This document shows, in pieces, positions 40,489 through 49,774 of a stretch of 64,000 nucleotides of DNA. Where the stretch lies: positions 575,660-639,659 of the forward strand of contig NZ_CAJZAH010000003.1 of NCBI RefSeq assembly GCF_914271545.1, written 5' to 3'. Below the pieces are notes generated by a model. It was given only the letters and a program-made list of their open reading frames with translations, did not search any database and was not told where the DNA came from. Source of the DNA: Cupriavidus respiraculi (GTDB lineage Bacteria > Pseudomonadota > Gammaproteobacteria > Burkholderiales > Burkholderiaceae). Position 1 is the first letter of the stretch, and every line of letters starts with the position of its first letter. A program made the translations under genes and the position numbers.

Positions 40489-41091
40489 ATGCCGACTCCC
40501 TTCACGCTGCTCGACCTCGCCGGCGCCAGCCGCGCCCCTTCGGCTTGGGAAGCCGCCACGCTGGTGCTGATCGACCACCAGCGCGAGTACGTCGATGGCA
40601 AGCTGCCGCTGACCGGCATGCCGGCCGCGGTCGCCGCCTGCCGCGAGCTGCTGGCGCTGGCGCGCGAACACGGCAGTCCCGTCGTGCACGTGGTCCATCA
40701 TGGCCGGCCGGGTGGCGGCGTGTTCGATCCACAGGGGCCGTATGCGGGGATCGTCGAGGGACTGGAGCCGCGCGACGGCGAGCACACGGTGGTCAAGGGA
40801 CTGCCGAACAGCTTCGCGGGCACCACGCTGGCGAAGCTGCTGGAGCAACTGGGCCGTAAGGAGTTGATCGTGGGCGGTTTCCAGACGCATATGTGCGTCA
40901 GCGCCACGGTGCGCTCGGCGCTGGATCACGGCTATCGCAGCACGGTGGTGGCCGCGGCCTGTGCCACGCGCGATCTGCCGGATGCGCTGGGCGGCGCGCC
41001 CATCGATGCGGCCCAGGTGCACCGGGTCGCGCTGGCGGGCCTGCACGATCGCTTCGCCACGGTGGTCGCCGATGCGACGGCGTGGCGCTGA
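40489..41091 (+). CDS. Isochorismatase-like cysteine hydrolase
   Basis: The product is 200 residues. The catalytic triad of this superfamily is visible as Asp29 (LIDHQREY), Lys103 (VVKGLPNSF) and Cys136 (THMCVSATVRSA). Members hydrolyse isochorismate, nicotinamide, ureidocarbamates or other amides. The substrate is not determined. The ATG at 40489 (MPTPFTLLDLAG) is chosen because the frame before it belongs to the parC shadow. Confidence 0.9.
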   Translation: MPTPFTLLDLAGASRAPSAWEAATLVLIDHQREYVDGKLPLTGMPAAVAACRELLALAREHGSPVVHVVHHGRPGGGVFDPQGPYAGIVEGLEPRDGEHTVVKGLPNSFAGTTLAKLLEQLGRKELIVGGFQTHMCVSATVRSALDHGYRSTVVAAACATRDLPDALGGAPIDAAQVHRVALAGLHDRFATVVADATAWR

Positions 41092-41306
41092 CGGTGCGGT
41101 CCGGCGAAGGCAAACGCTCTTTTCCCCTTTCGTGGCGCCGATAACGGCCATGCAAATCTGAAGTGAATTCGATCTTGCGGCGCGCGCAGCCGGCCGGCCT
41201 ATGCTTATTGCGATCCCGGCGTGCCGGTGTAGAGCTTGCCGGCGGCGGCCGGGTTCGCGGTGTCGCGGCCACACCGTGATCTGGCCGGCGAAATAGGAGG
41301 TGGACG

Positions 41307-41624
41307 ATGGACGAGCCCTTTCTATACAAGAGTGCCGAACCCATGACATGGACCTTCGGCCAGGTGGTGGAACTGGTCCGCGACCTCGAGGAACTCGGTT
41401 GCCTGAACGAGTTGGTCGCCGAGGCTGACCGCACCGGCATCGTGCTGAGCGTGCCGCCCGAGGCAGTGAATCACGTCAAGCGCTATCTGTTTCAGCATCA
41501 CCACCACAAGACGTCCGAGAAGGCGAAAGGCCTGATCCGCAGCGCCGCCTGCGGACCGCGGCCGCCCAGCGGGCCGCCGGTGTTTCCGCCGCCCGGCCCG
41601 GGCGATCCGCCCCCGCATATGTGA
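41307..41624 (+). CDS. Small hypothetical protein with His and Pro runs
   Basis: The product is 105 residues with an excellent ribosome site (AGGAGG 7 bp before the ATG). Residues 1-75 are probably helical. A QHHHHK run lies at about 63-68, then the C-terminal 30 residues are Pro/Gly-rich (PPSGPPVFPPPGPGDPPP). No domain was recognised. The His run could bind metal, but that is speculative. An intrinsic terminator follows directly. Confidence 0.75.
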   Translation: MDEPFLYKSAEPMTWTFGQVVELVRDLEELGCLNELVAEADRTGIVLSVPPEAVNHVKRYLFQHHHHKTSEKAKGLIRSAACGPRPPSGPPVFPPPGPGDPPPHM

Positions 41625-41645
41625 ACCGCGCCGGCAACGAGCCGG

Positions 41646-41682
41646 CATGAAAAAGCCGCGCACGAATGCGCGGCTTTTTTAT
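41646..41682. terminator. Bidirectional terminator between the hypothetical gene and lldP
   Basis: AAAAGCCGCGCA / TGCGCGGCTTTTTT with a 4-nt loop has A and T runs on both sides, so it can act on both strands. It is 22 bp after the small gene and 16 bp after lldP. Confidence 0.9.
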
Positions 41683-41697
41683 CGTCGTGGGGACGGC

Positions 41698-43374
41698 CTA
41701 GTGAATCACCATCCGCGTGAACGGATCCACATACGCCTGCAAGGTCACGAAGAGGCCGACCAGGATGGCGAGCACCACCGAGTGGAAGAACACGTAGCGC
41801 AGGATGTCGCCCTCGTGGCCGTACCACTTGGTCGCGGTGGAGGCCACCACGATGGACTGCGCGTCGATCATCTTGCCCATCACGCCGCCCGAGCTGTTGG
41901 CCGAGGCCATCAGCACCGGCGACAGGCCAAGCTGCTCCGCCGTGGTCTTCTGCAGGCCGCCGAACAGCACGTTCGATGCCGTGTCCGAGCCGGTCAGCGC
42001 GACGCCCAGCCAGCCCAGCATGGTGCCGAACAGCGGGTAGAACACGCCGGTGTGCGCGAACGCGAGGCCCAGCGTGGCATCCAGGCCCGAGTAGCGGGTC
42101 AGGTAGCCGACGCCGAACATGGCGCAGATGGTCAGCAGCGAGTAGCGCACCAGCTTGATGGTGTTCCAGTACTCCTTGAGCAGCGTGGGCAGCGAATAGC
42201 CCATCAGCAGGCCGCCGAGCACGGCCGACGCCAGGATGCCGGTGCCGGCCATCGACAGCACGTTGAAGTTGAACACCGCGCCTTCGGCGATCTCGGCGGG
42301 CACCACCGGGGGCACCTTGATCACCGCCTTGTCCAGGCCCGGAATCGCGTACTTCCACGACCACAGGCCGTCCATCAGCTTCTTGAATTCCGGCACGCCC
42401 CAGACGAACACGAAGACGGTCAGGATGATCCAAGGCATCCACGCCTTCATCGTCGAGATACCCGCGGCGGCGGCACTGGCACGCTTCTCCGCGGCCACCG
42501 CCTCGGGGTCGTCCACTTTCGAATCATCGTGGCGGCCGATGATCTTGGTGGTGGTCCAGATTTCCTTGGGGCGCCAGACCTTGAGGAACAGCGTCAGCGA
42601 GCCCATCGACACCAGCGCGGCGATCACGTCGACCAGCCACGGGCCGTGGAAGTTGGACACCAGGAACTGCGGGATCGCGAAGCTCACGCCGGCCACCAGG
42701 ATGGCGGGCCAGATGGCGATCATGCCGCGGAAGCCCGCGAACGCCCAGATCAGCCAGAACGGCACGATCACCGAGAACAGCGGCAACTGGCGGCCGATCA
42801 TCGCGGACAGGTCGAGCAGGTCGAGCCCGGTCACGGCCGACAGCGCGATGATGGGCGAGCCCAGCGCGCCGTAGGCCACCGGCGCGGTATTGGCGATCAG
42901 CGCGAGGCCCGAGGCGGCCAGCGGCGAGAAGCCCAGGCCGATCAGGATGGCGCCGGTCACGGCCACCGGGGTACCGAAGCCGGCCGCGCCCTCGAAGAAG
43001 GCGCCGAAGCTGAACGCCACCAGCAGCAGTTGCAGGCGGCGGTCCTCGGTGATGCCGGCGATGGAGCCCTGCAAGACCTTGAACGACCCGTTCAGCGTCG
43101 TGAGCCGGTGCAGGAAGATGATGTTCAGCACGATCCAGCCGATGGGGAACAGGCCCGCGGCGATGCCGAAGCCCGCTGCCTTGCCGGCCATGGCCGCTGG
43201 CATCCCGAAGATCGCCGAGGCGACCACGATGCCGACGACCAGGGCGAGCCCGGCTGCGAGATGCGCCTGCAGATGGAAAAACGCCAGGGCGCCGAGCAGT
43301 ACGGCGACCGGAACGCCCGCGGCCAGCGTGGACAGTGCCATGCTGCCGAGCGGGTCGTAAACTTGACTCCACAC
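41698..43374 (-). CDS. lldP: L-lactate permease
   Basis: The product is 558 residues with about 12-14 helices. It begins at a GTG (VWSQVYDPLGSMALS), which is supported by GAGGAGG 7-8 bp upstream. The lactate permease family features include FFEGAAGFGTPVAV, ANTAPVAYGALGSPI and TGSDTASNVLFG. It imports lactate or glycolate with protons. No lactate dehydrogenase gene is adjacent. Confidence 0.95.
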   Translation of the reverse strand: MWSQVYDPLGSMALSTLAAGVPVAVLLGALAFFHLQAHLAAGLALVVGIVVASAIFGMPAAMAGKAAGFGIAAGLFPIGWIVLNIIFLHRLTTLNGSFKVLQGSIAGITEDRRLQLLLVAFSFGAFFEGAAGFGTPVAVTGAILIGLGFSPLAASGLALIANTAPVAYGALGSPIIALSAVTGLDLLDLSAMIGRQLPLFSVIVPFWLIWAFAGFRGMIAIWPAILVAGVSFAIPQFLVSNFHGPWLVDVIAALVSMGSLTLFLKVWRPKEIWTTTKIIGRHDDSKVDDPEAVAAEKRASAAAAGISTMKAWMPWIILTVFVFVWGVPEFKKLMDGLWSWKYAIPGLDKAVIKVPPVVPAEIAEGAVFNFNVLSMAGTGILASAVLGGLLMGYSLPTLLKEYWNTIKLVRYSLLTICAMFGVGYLTRYSGLDATLGLAFAHTGVFYPLFGTMLGWLGVALTGSDTASNVLFGGLQKTTAEQLGLSPVLMASANSSGGVMGKMIDAQSIVVASTATKWYGHEGDILRYVFFHSVVLAILVGLFVTLQAYVDPFTRMVIH

Positions 43375-43701
43375 GATTGAATCCTCCTCTGGTTGGCGGC
43401 AAGCCGTCATTCTTCGTGCCTTCGCTTGCCGGTATTGCCGTTGCTGACGCATGGGACCGCAGGGAGCGGTCTTGCGAACAGGCGTTCGATTCTAAGGACG
43501 CATTCAGCAGGTGGCCGTACATCCCGTCATGTCGCTGGTGAATCGCTTTCACGGATCAGGGTTAGCCCTGACGCGGCGGCCAGTGTGGAGGGTATACCAA
43601 TCACGCCCTCGCGCAAATGTATGCGAAACGCCCTCACGGGCGCAGTGGCTGGCACAATGACTCCTTGCGCCAAGGGGGGCGATGCCGAAACGGAGAACAT
43701 C
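43375..43701. other. Intergenic gap upstream of lldP and a LysE exporter
   Basis: This is 327 bp between divergent genes. It holds the GAGGAGG ribosome site of lldP and an 8-bp palindrome GGTATACC (43591-43598) that resembles GntR-family half-sites loosely. No promoter is firm and no small gene is seen. Confidence 0.4.
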
Positions 43702-44361
43702 ATGACCAGCGTATTGCCTGCCTGGCCGCTGCTGGCGGCCTTCCTCACCGCCAGCCTGGTGCTGGCGGTAACGCCGGGACCGGCCGTGGTGTATATCGTC
43801 ACGCAGACCCTCGGGCGAGGGCGCAAGGCCGGTCTCGCGTCGGTGGCGGGGGTGGCCCTTGGCAACTTCGGCAATGCGGCGGGCGCCGCCATCGGGCTCG
43901 CGGCGCTGTTCGCGGTGTCGTCGCTGGCGTTCTCGGTGGTCAAGTACGCGGGCGCGGCCTATCTGATCTATCTGGGCATCCGCGCCTGGCGGGCGCCGCA
44001 GGATATGGCGCAGGCGGGCGCCGCGCCGGGACGGCAAGGCGCGAAGCCGATCGGCACCATGTTCCGCGATGGTTTCGTGGTGGCGCTGCTGAACCCCAAG
44101 ACGGCGCTGTTCTTCGCGGCCTTCCTGCCGCAATTCATGAATCCGGCGGCCGATCCGATGGCGCAAAGCCTGTTGTTGGGGGCGATCTTCGTGCTGGTGG
44201 CGGCGGCGAGCGATGTCTGCTATGTGCTGACCGCCGCCGCGGTGCTGCCCCGGCTTGCCGGCTCGCGCAAGGCGGTCGCGGCCGGGCGCTATCTGACGGC
44301 CGGCGCCTTTATCGGGCTGGGCGTGTTTACCGCGATCTCGGGCGGGCGTCGCGCGGCCTGA
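43702..44361 (+). CDS. LysE/RhtB-family amino-acid exporter
   Basis: The product is 219 residues with about six helices. The family start is FLTASLVLAVTPGPAVVYIVTQTLGRGRKAG, and FRDGFVVALLNPKTALFFAAFLPQF is diagnostic. It probably exports neutral amino acids or homoserine lactone-like compounds. A second LysE-type protein is at 48.3 kb on the other strand. A 9-bp repeat block follows the stop. Confidence 0.92.
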   Translation: MTSVLPAWPLLAAFLTASLVLAVTPGPAVVYIVTQTLGRGRKAGLASVAGVALGNFGNAAGAAIGLAALFAVSSLAFSVVKYAGAAYLIYLGIRAWRAPQDMAQAGAAPGRQGAKPIGTMFRDGFVVALLNPKTALFFAAFLPQFMNPAADPMAQSLLLGAIFVLVAAASDVCYVLTAAAVLPRLAGSRKAVAAGRYLTAGAFIGLGVFTAISGGRRAA

Positions 44362-44366
44362 GCGGC

Positions 44367-44402
44367 TTCAGCCGCTTCAGCCGCTTCAGCCGCTTCAGCC
44401 GC
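44367..44402. repeat. Four tandem 9-bp repeats between convergent genes
   Basis: TTCAGCCGC is repeated four times exactly. With the preceding GCGGC the first copy forms a small hairpin. It separates the convergent LysE and GST genes. Confidence 0.85.
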
Positions 44403-44410
44403 CGGAGGCG

Positions 44411-45055
44411 TCAGCGCAGCGGCAGTTCCAGGATGCCCGCTGCCGCGGGCCGGGCGCGCATGGCGGCCAGCCAGCGCTCGAGGTGGGGACGCGGCGCGTG
44501 CTGAGCCGGCATGCCCATCCAGCGGTGCGCGGCGCAGGCCAGCGAGATATCGGCCATCGAGAAGCGGCCGTCGCAGATGAAATCGCGGCCCTCCAGCGCC
44601 CGGTCGAGCACGGCGGCCAGCGGTTCGGTCTTCTCGCACGAGCGCTTCACCACCGCGGCATCGCGCTCGGCCTCTGGCTTGCGCACCAGCTGGATGAAGG
44701 CGTCCACCATCGCAGGCGTAAAGGCCGTGGCCTGCCAGTCCATCCAGCGGTCCGCCGACGCGCGCGTCCTGACGTCGCCAGGCCACAGCGTGTCCTCGCC
44801 ATAGCGTGCGCACAGGTAGCGCACGATGGCATTGGACTCCCACAGCACGAAGGGCTCTCCGCCCACATCGGTGCCGCGAAAATCCTCGATCACCGGGATC
44901 AGCCGGTTCGGATTCAGCCGGATATAGGCCTCGGTGTCCAGGTCGCCCTTGTTGACGCCGATATCGATGCGCTCGTGATCCAGATGCAGCTCACGCGCGC
45001 ACCACACGACCTTCTGCACGTTGATGGAGGAAAGGCGGCCCCAGATGCGCAGCAT
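44411..45055 (-). CDS. Glutathione S-transferase family protein
   Basis: The product is 214 residues. The N-terminal thioredoxin-like domain (residues 1-80) has SSINVQKVVW in the catalytic loop and the conserved LIPVIED and WESNAIVRYL. The C-terminal helical domain follows. It conjugates or reduces electrophiles with glutathione. It is the last gene of the run transcribed leftward from 50.4 kb, 94 bp after the aminotransferase. Confidence 0.92.
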   Translation of the reverse strand: MLRIWGRLSSINVQKVVWCARELHLDHERIDIGVNKGDLDTEAYIRLNPNRLIPVIEDFRGTDVGGEPFVLWESNAIVRYLCARYGEDTLWPGDVRTRASADRWMDWQATAFTPAMVDAFIQLVRKPEAERDAAVVKRSCEKTEPLAAVLDRALEGRDFICDGRFSMADISLACAAHRWMGMPAQHAPRPHLERWLAAMRARPAAAGILELPLR

Positions 45056-45149
45056 GATGGACGTCTCCTTGCGATATCGGATCGTTGGGAAAAGCATGGC
45101 CGAAGCCCCGGCCGCAGGGAAAAGGGCGGGCCGCGAGGGGCCCGCCCGC

Positions 45150-46337
45150 TCAGGCGGCCTTCGCTCCCGGCGCGTGCGCCGCGATGGCTTCGCGGAACAG
45201 TTCGCCCAGGATCGCCACGCCCTGCTCGATGCGGTCCGGCGCGACCGTGACGAAGGCCAGACGCAGCGTATTGCGGCGCGGATTGCTGGCATAGAAGGGC
45301 GCGCCCGGCACGTAGGCCACGTTGCGCTTCACCGCCTGTTCCAGGATCGCCATGCTGTCCAGCCCCTCGGGCAGCTCCATCCAGATGAACATGCCGCCTT
45401 CCGGCCGGTTCCACGTGACGCCCGCCGGCATATGGCGCTGGAGCGAATCCAGCATGGCCTGGCACTGGCTGCCGTAGAGCTGGCGGATGGTCGGGATATG
45501 CGTGTCGAGCAGCCCGTCGCGGATGGTCTCGTAGGCCAGGCGCTGGGTAAAGCTGGGCGTGTGCAGGTCGCTGGCCTGCTTGGCCTGGCACAGCTTGAAA
45601 TGCAGCTCGGGTGGGGCGATCACGTAGCCCAGGCGCAGGCCCGGCGCCAGCACCTTGGAGAACGAGCCCATGTAGATCACGCCGTCCGGATTCATCGACA
45701 GCAGCGAGGGCAGCTGGTCGCCGGTGTAGCTGAGCTCGCCATAGGGATCGTCCTCGACCAGCAGCACGCCCAGCTCCTTCGCGCGCGCCACCAGGGCCTG
45801 GCGGCGCTCCAGCGGCATGCGGCGGCCGGTGGGGTTCTGGAAATTCGGCAGCGCGTACAGGAAGCGCGCGTTGGCCGTCAGCTCCGGCGTCAGCGCCTCG
45901 GGCAGCAGGCTCTTGTCGTCGCCCGGGACCGAGACGAACTCGGGCTCGAACAGCGAGAAGGCCTGCAGGGCGCCGAGGTAGCTCGGCGTCTCCACCAGCA
46001 CCGGGCTGCCCGGGTCGATCAGCACCTTGGCCAGCAGGTCCAGCGCCTGCTGCGAGCCGGTGGTGATCAGCACGCGCTCGACATCCACGTTGTGGCGGCG
46101 CGCCACGAACTCGCGCAGCGGCAGATAGCCTTCGGTGGCGGCGTACTGCATTGCGCCCTGCGGGTTGTCGGCGAATACGCGGGCTACCGCTTGCTCCATG
46201 GCCGCTACCGGGAAGGTGGCCGGCGAAGGCAGGCCGCCGGCGAAGGAAATGACCTCCGGCCGCTCGGTGACTTTCAGGATTTCGCGGATGGCCGAGCTGG
46301 TCAGCTGCTGTGCCCGGCGGGAGATTGCCCAATGCAT
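45150..46337 (-). CDS. PLP-dependent aminotransferase, class I/II (LysN/Aro8-like)
   Basis: The product is 395 residues. The PLP lysine is Lys228 (MGSFSKVLAPGLRLG), with NPTGRRM and EDDPYGELSY as cofactor-binding segments. It is close to the stand-alone aminotransferases related to 2-aminoadipate transaminase and to MocR C-domains. It has no DNA-binding domain. The ATG at 46337 is chosen; 26 upstream codons in frame look non-conserved. It lies 70 bp after the cupin gene. Confidence 0.92.
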   Translation of the reverse strand: MHWAISRRAQQLTSSAIREILKVTERPEVISFAGGLPSPATFPVAAMEQAVARVFADNPQGAMQYAATEGYLPLREFVARRHNVDVERVLITTGSQQALDLLAKVLIDPGSPVLVETPSYLGALQAFSLFEPEFVSVPGDDKSLLPEALTPELTANARFLYALPNFQNPTGRRMPLERRQALVARAKELGVLLVEDDPYGELSYTGDQLPSLLSMNPDGVIYMGSFSKVLAPGLRLGYVIAPPELHFKLCQAKQASDLHTPSFTQRLAYETIRDGLLDTHIPTIRQLYGSQCQAMLDSLQRHMPAGVTWNRPEGGMFIWMELPEGLDSMAILEQAVKRNVAYVPGAPFYASNPRRNTLRLAFVTVAPDRIEQGVAILGELFREAIAAHAPGAKAA

Positions 46338-46407
46338 GATGGTCTCTTTTTCAGGGGTGGGGCCCCCGGCGCGCGGCGCCGGGGTGTGATCGGTATTGTC
46401 GGTCTTG

Positions 46408-46737
46408 TCAGTCAACGATGAACAGGCGCGCGCCGGTCGGGGTGAAGGACCGGTGCGGCTCCGCCTGGTCGGCGACCTGGTAGCTCATGCCCGTCTTGAG
46501 CACGAAATGCCGGCCGTCTTCCAGTTCGGTGTGCAGCTCGCCCTGCAATACCAGCAGGATATGGCCCTTGGTACACCAGTGGTCCGCGAGGTAGCCGGCC
46601 GAATACTCGACCATGCGCACGCGCAGGGGGCCGAACTGGCGCGTGCGCCAGAGCGCCTCGCCGACTTCGCCCGGATGGCGGGTCGGCTCGATCTCGGACC
46701 AGTCGGTGGTGCCGAAGGGCAGGTTGTCGATTTGCAT
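46408..46737 (-). CDS. DHCW-motif cupin protein
   Basis: The product is 109 residues forming a single cupin barrel with the motif ADHWCTKGHIL. This is the conserved D-H-(C/W) cluster of a small uncharacterised cupin family. His and Cys there could bind a metal. The biochemical role is unknown. It sits between RidA- and aminotransferase-encoding genes in one direction, suggesting amino-acid-related use. Confidence 0.85.
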   Translation of the reverse strand: MQIDNLPFGTTDWSEIEPTRHPGEVGEALWRTRQFGPLRVRMVEYSAGYLADHWCTKGHILLVLQGELHTELEDGRHFVLKTGMSYQVADQAEPHRSFTPTGARLFIVD

Positions 46738-46765
46738 GAACGGCGCGCTCGCTCGTGGCGACGCG

Positions 46766-47221
46766 TTACTGCACTTCGACGATCATTTCGATCTCGACGC
46801 AGGCGCCCATCGGAATCTGCGCCACGCCGAATGCGCTGCGGGCGTGCTTGCCCTTGTCGCCGAAGATCTCGACCAGCAGTTCGGACGCGCCGTTGGTCAC
46901 CAGATGGTGCTCGGTGAATTCGAGGCTGGAGTTCACCAGGCTCATGACCTTGACGATGCGGGTCACGCGGTTCAGATCGCCGACGTGCCCGTGCAGCGTC
47001 GCCAGCAGGTCCACGGCGATGGCGCGCGCGGCGGTCTTGCCTTCCTCCGTGGTCATGGTCTGGCCGAGCTTGCCTACCCAGGGCTTGCCGTCCTTGCGGG
47101 CGATATGGCCCGACAGGAAGACCGTGTTGCCGGTCTGCGCGGCCATCACATAGGCGGCGGCGGGCGCGGAAGCGGTGGGCAACTCGATGCCGAGGCGGGC
47201 AAGCGTGTCGTAGACGGACAT
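46766..47221 (-). CDS. RidA/YjgF family protein lacking the deaminase arginine
   Basis: The product is 151 residues with the trimeric RidA fold. Archetypal RidA enzymes hydrolyse 2-aminoacrylate using an Arg in VARLP. Here that segment is VAQIP (Gln135), as in Rid subgroups that lack imine deaminase activity. It may therefore bind or act on another metabolite. It is in the same transcription unit as exporters and an aminotransferase. Confidence 0.9.
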   Translation of the reverse strand: MSVYDTLARLGIELPTASAPAAAYVMAAQTGNTVFLSGHIARKDGKPWVGKLGQTMTTEEGKTAARAIAVDLLATLHGHVGDLNRVTRIVKVMSLVNSSLEFTEHHLVTNGASELLVEIFGDKGKHARSAFGVAQIPMGACVEIEMIVEVQ

Positions 47222-47294
47222 GAACTCTCCTGTGGATGCGTTCGTCGGGGAACGGTGAGGTTAGGGGTTGAGGCGGCCGGCCATGCGGCGCGGC

Positions 47295-48272
47295 TCAGGA
47301 CGACCGTGCCGGCCGGGCAGGCCCGGTTTCCGGCGCGGTAACCGGCGCGGTAACCGGCGCCGCGCGCACCGCGGTGCGCCGGCCCAGCGCCACGACGGCG
47401 ATCACGGCCACCGCGAACGCCACGGTCGGCGCGTCCAGCGACTCGCCAAGCAGCAGCGCGCCGCCGGCCAGCGTCAGGAACGGTTGCAGCAATTGTATCT
47501 GCCCGACGCGGGCCACGCCGCCTTTTGCCAGCCCGGCGTACCAGAACAGGAAGCCGATGAACATGGAAAAGACGGAGACATAGGCCATGCCGAGCCAGGC
47601 CCGCGGCGACGCGGCGACGATGGCCGGCACGTGCTGCGCCGCCAGCCATGCCACCACGGGCGCCAGCACCGGCAGCGAAATGACCAGCGCCCAGCTGATG
47701 GTTTCGAGCCCGCCGAGCTCGCGCGCCAGCTTGCCGCCTTCGGCATAACCGAGGGCCCCCAGCACCATCGCGGCGAACAGCAGCCAGTCGGCGTGCTGCA
47801 GGCCGCCGGCGCCCTGCCACAGCGCGAAGCCGACCACCAGCGCGCTGCCGGCGAGTGCCGAGACCCAGAAGCCGGCCGAAGGCCGCTCGCGGCCGAACCA
47901 CGCGGCGAACACCGCGGTGGCCAGCGGCAGCAGTCCGATGACGATGGCGCCGTGGCTGGCCGGCACCTCCCGCATGGCCAGCGACGAAAACAGCGGAAAG
48001 CCCACCACCACGCCCACCGAGGTCACCGCCAGGCGCCACCATTGCGCGCCGCGCGGACGGCGCCCGGCGGCGAGCGCGCCGCGGTGCCACAGCAGCGCCA
48101 GCGCCAGCAGGGCGGCGACGATGGCGCGGGCGAGCGCGACGAAGATCGGGTCGAGCTCGGCCACCGCCATGCGCGTAAAGGGCAGGGTCTGGCTGAAGAT
48201 GGCCACGCCGATGAAGCCGAGCAGCATGCCGCCGGACTGCGGCGCCACGGGGGACAGGGAGGTACGCGTCAT
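47295..48272 (-). CDS. EamA (DMT) family transporter
   Basis: The product is 325 residues with ten predicted helices in two EamA repeats, the length of YdcZ/RhtA-like exporters. EamA transporters often export amino acids such as cysteine, O-acetylserine or threonine. The C-terminal tail (RAAPVTAPVTAPETGP) contains a duplicated six-residue-coding unit. It lies 11 bp after the LysE gene on the same strand. Confidence 0.9.
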   Translation of the reverse strand: MTRTSLSPVAPQSGGMLLGFIGVAIFSQTLPFTRMAVAELDPIFVALARAIVAALLALALLWHRGALAAGRRPRGAQWWRLAVTSVGVVVGFPLFSSLAMREVPASHGAIVIGLLPLATAVFAAWFGRERPSAGFWVSALAGSALVVGFALWQGAGGLQHADWLLFAAMVLGALGYAEGGKLARELGGLETISWALVISLPVLAPVVAWLAAQHVPAIVAASPRAWLGMAYVSVFSMFIGFLFWYAGLAKGGVARVGQIQLLQPFLTLAGGALLLGESLDAPTVAFAVAVIAVVALGRRTAVRAAPVTAPVTAPETGPARPARSS

Positions 48273-48283
48273 GGTCACTCGCC

Positions 48284-48922
48284 TTACGCCGCCGCCGGCC
48301 GTACGCCGACCGCGATCCAGAGCGCGGTCAGGCCCAGCGCCAGGCCCATCGCGCGATTGAACCAGCGGATGCGCTGGCCCACCTTGAGCCACTGCCGCAG
48401 CGAGGCCCCGATCAGTCCGTACACGCCGTTGCTGACGAAGCCGAACACCCCGAACACCACGCACACCAGCAGCGCGCGCTGCGCGGGCGATTCGGCGCCG
48501 GCCATGTACGAGGCGGCGGTCGCCAGCGCCAGCATCCACGCCTTGATATTGGCGTACTGCAGCGCGGCCGACTGCCATACGGTCAGCGGCTTGAGCACCT
48601 GCTTTTCCGCGAGTGTGGCGCTGCGCCCGATCTTGTACGCGAGCCACAGCAGGTAGGCCACGCCCACCACATGCAGCAGCGTGGCCAGCACCGGGCTGGC
48701 CAGCACCAGGGCGCCCACGCCGGCCGCGCACAGCACCAGGATGCTGGCAAAGCCCAGCGACACGCCGATGCAGTGGGGCAGCGTGGCGCGCAGCCCGAAG
48801 TTGGCGCCGGTGACGGCGGCGATGGTGGTGTTGGGGCCGGGCGTAAAGGAGCCGACCGTCATCAGGGTCAGCAATGCCACGAATTGCGCGGCGCTCAGGC
48901 CGGTAAGAAGGCTGGGGTCCAT
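48284..48922 (-). CDS. LysE/RhtB-family amino-acid exporter
   Basis: The product is 212 residues with about six helices and the family start LLTLMTVGSFTPGPNTTIAAVTGANFGLR. The substrate is unknown. The ATG at 48922 (MDPSLLTGLS) is favoured. It is 13 bp downstream of the AlaX gene and 11 bp upstream of the EamA gene, an arrangement that implies one message. This is a different branch from the LysE protein at 43.7 kb. Confidence 0.92.
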   Translation of the reverse strand: MDPSLLTGLSAAQFVALLTLMTVGSFTPGPNTTIAAVTGANFGLRATLPHCIGVSLGFASILVLCAAGVGALVLASPVLATLLHVVGVAYLLWLAYKIGRSATLAEKQVLKPLTVWQSAALQYANIKAWMLALATAASYMAGAESPAQRALLVCVVFGVFGFVSNGVYGLIGASLRQWLKVGQRIRWFNRAMGLALGLTALWIAVGVRPAAA

Positions 48923-48935
48923 GATCGGGGGCGCT

Positions 48936-49727
48936 TCAGGCGGGCAGGCCGGCGGCCGGCGCGAACCCGACGACGATGCGCCGGTTGGTGCGGCTCTTCT
49001 TCTCGATCTTGGTGACCACCACCGGTCCGATCTCCGCGACGCCGGCCACATGGGTGCCGCCGCACGGCTGGCGGTCCACGCCGGGGATCTCGATGATGCG
49101 GATGCTCTGCATGCCGGCGGGCGGCGCGGCGCCGATGGTGCGCACCAGGTCCGGCTGCTGCGCGAGCTGCTCGGGCGTGATGCGGTCGATGCGCACCGCG
49201 GTGCCGGCCGCGATCAGCGCGTTGAGCTGCCCGGTCAGCACCGTCTTGTCCAGCGTGGATTCCGGCAGGTCGAAGTCGATGCGGGCGGAGTCGGGCGAAA
49301 TGCCGCAGCCGGTAACCGGCACGGGGATCAGCGAGCCCAGCAGGTGCAGGCAGGTATGCAGCCGCATCAGCCGGTGGCGGCGCTCCCAGTCGATGGTCAC
49401 GGTCACGGTGTCGCCTGGGCGCGGCAGGTCCGCCGCGCTGTCCGCGGCGGCCGGGACGTGCAGGATATGGGTGCGGTCGGCCGAGTAGACAGTCTCGGCC
49501 AGCGGCACGGCGCGGCCGTGGGCCAGCGCCAGGGTGCCGGTGTCGCCGGCCTGGCCGCCGCTGCGCGCATAGCAGACGGTCTGGTCGAGCACGATGCCCT
49601 CGGGCAGCACGGCCAGCACGGTGGCCGTGCAGGTGCCCAGGTAGGCGTCGTCGTCGAAGCGCTTGCGGGTCGGCGGGAGGGCGGCGGGCATCGCCGGCGC
49701 CGTGGCCGGCTGGAATGCGGTCTGCAT
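48936..49727 (-). CDS. alaX: Alanyl-tRNA editing protein AlaX
   Basis: The product is 263 residues. The zinc ligands of the editing site are His124 and His128 (RLHTCLHLL) and Cys222 and His226 (PCGGTHVAG). The conserved TVCYARSGGQAGDTG also matches. AlaX hydrolyses Ser-tRNA-Ala or Gly-tRNA-Ala. Its presence next to amino-acid exporters and a MocR regulator suggests protection when a serine-like amino acid accumulates. GGAGAAAG precedes the ATG at 49727. Confidence 0.95.
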   Translation of the reverse strand: MQTAFQPATAPAMPAALPPTRKRFDDDAYLGTCTATVLAVLPEGIVLDQTVCYARSGGQAGDTGTLALAHGRAVPLAETVYSADRTHILHVPAAADSAADLPRPGDTVTVTIDWERRHRLMRLHTCLHLLGSLIPVPVTGCGISPDSARIDFDLPESTLDKTVLTGQLNALIAAGTAVRIDRITPEQLAQQPDLVRTIGAAPPAGMQSIRIIEIPGVDRQPCGGTHVAGVAEIGPVVVTKIEKKSRTNRRIVVGFAPAAGLPA

Positions 49728-49774
49728 GGGGCTTTCTCCGGGAATTGGTTCTTTTTGGTTTTGTTGTCTTGTGG

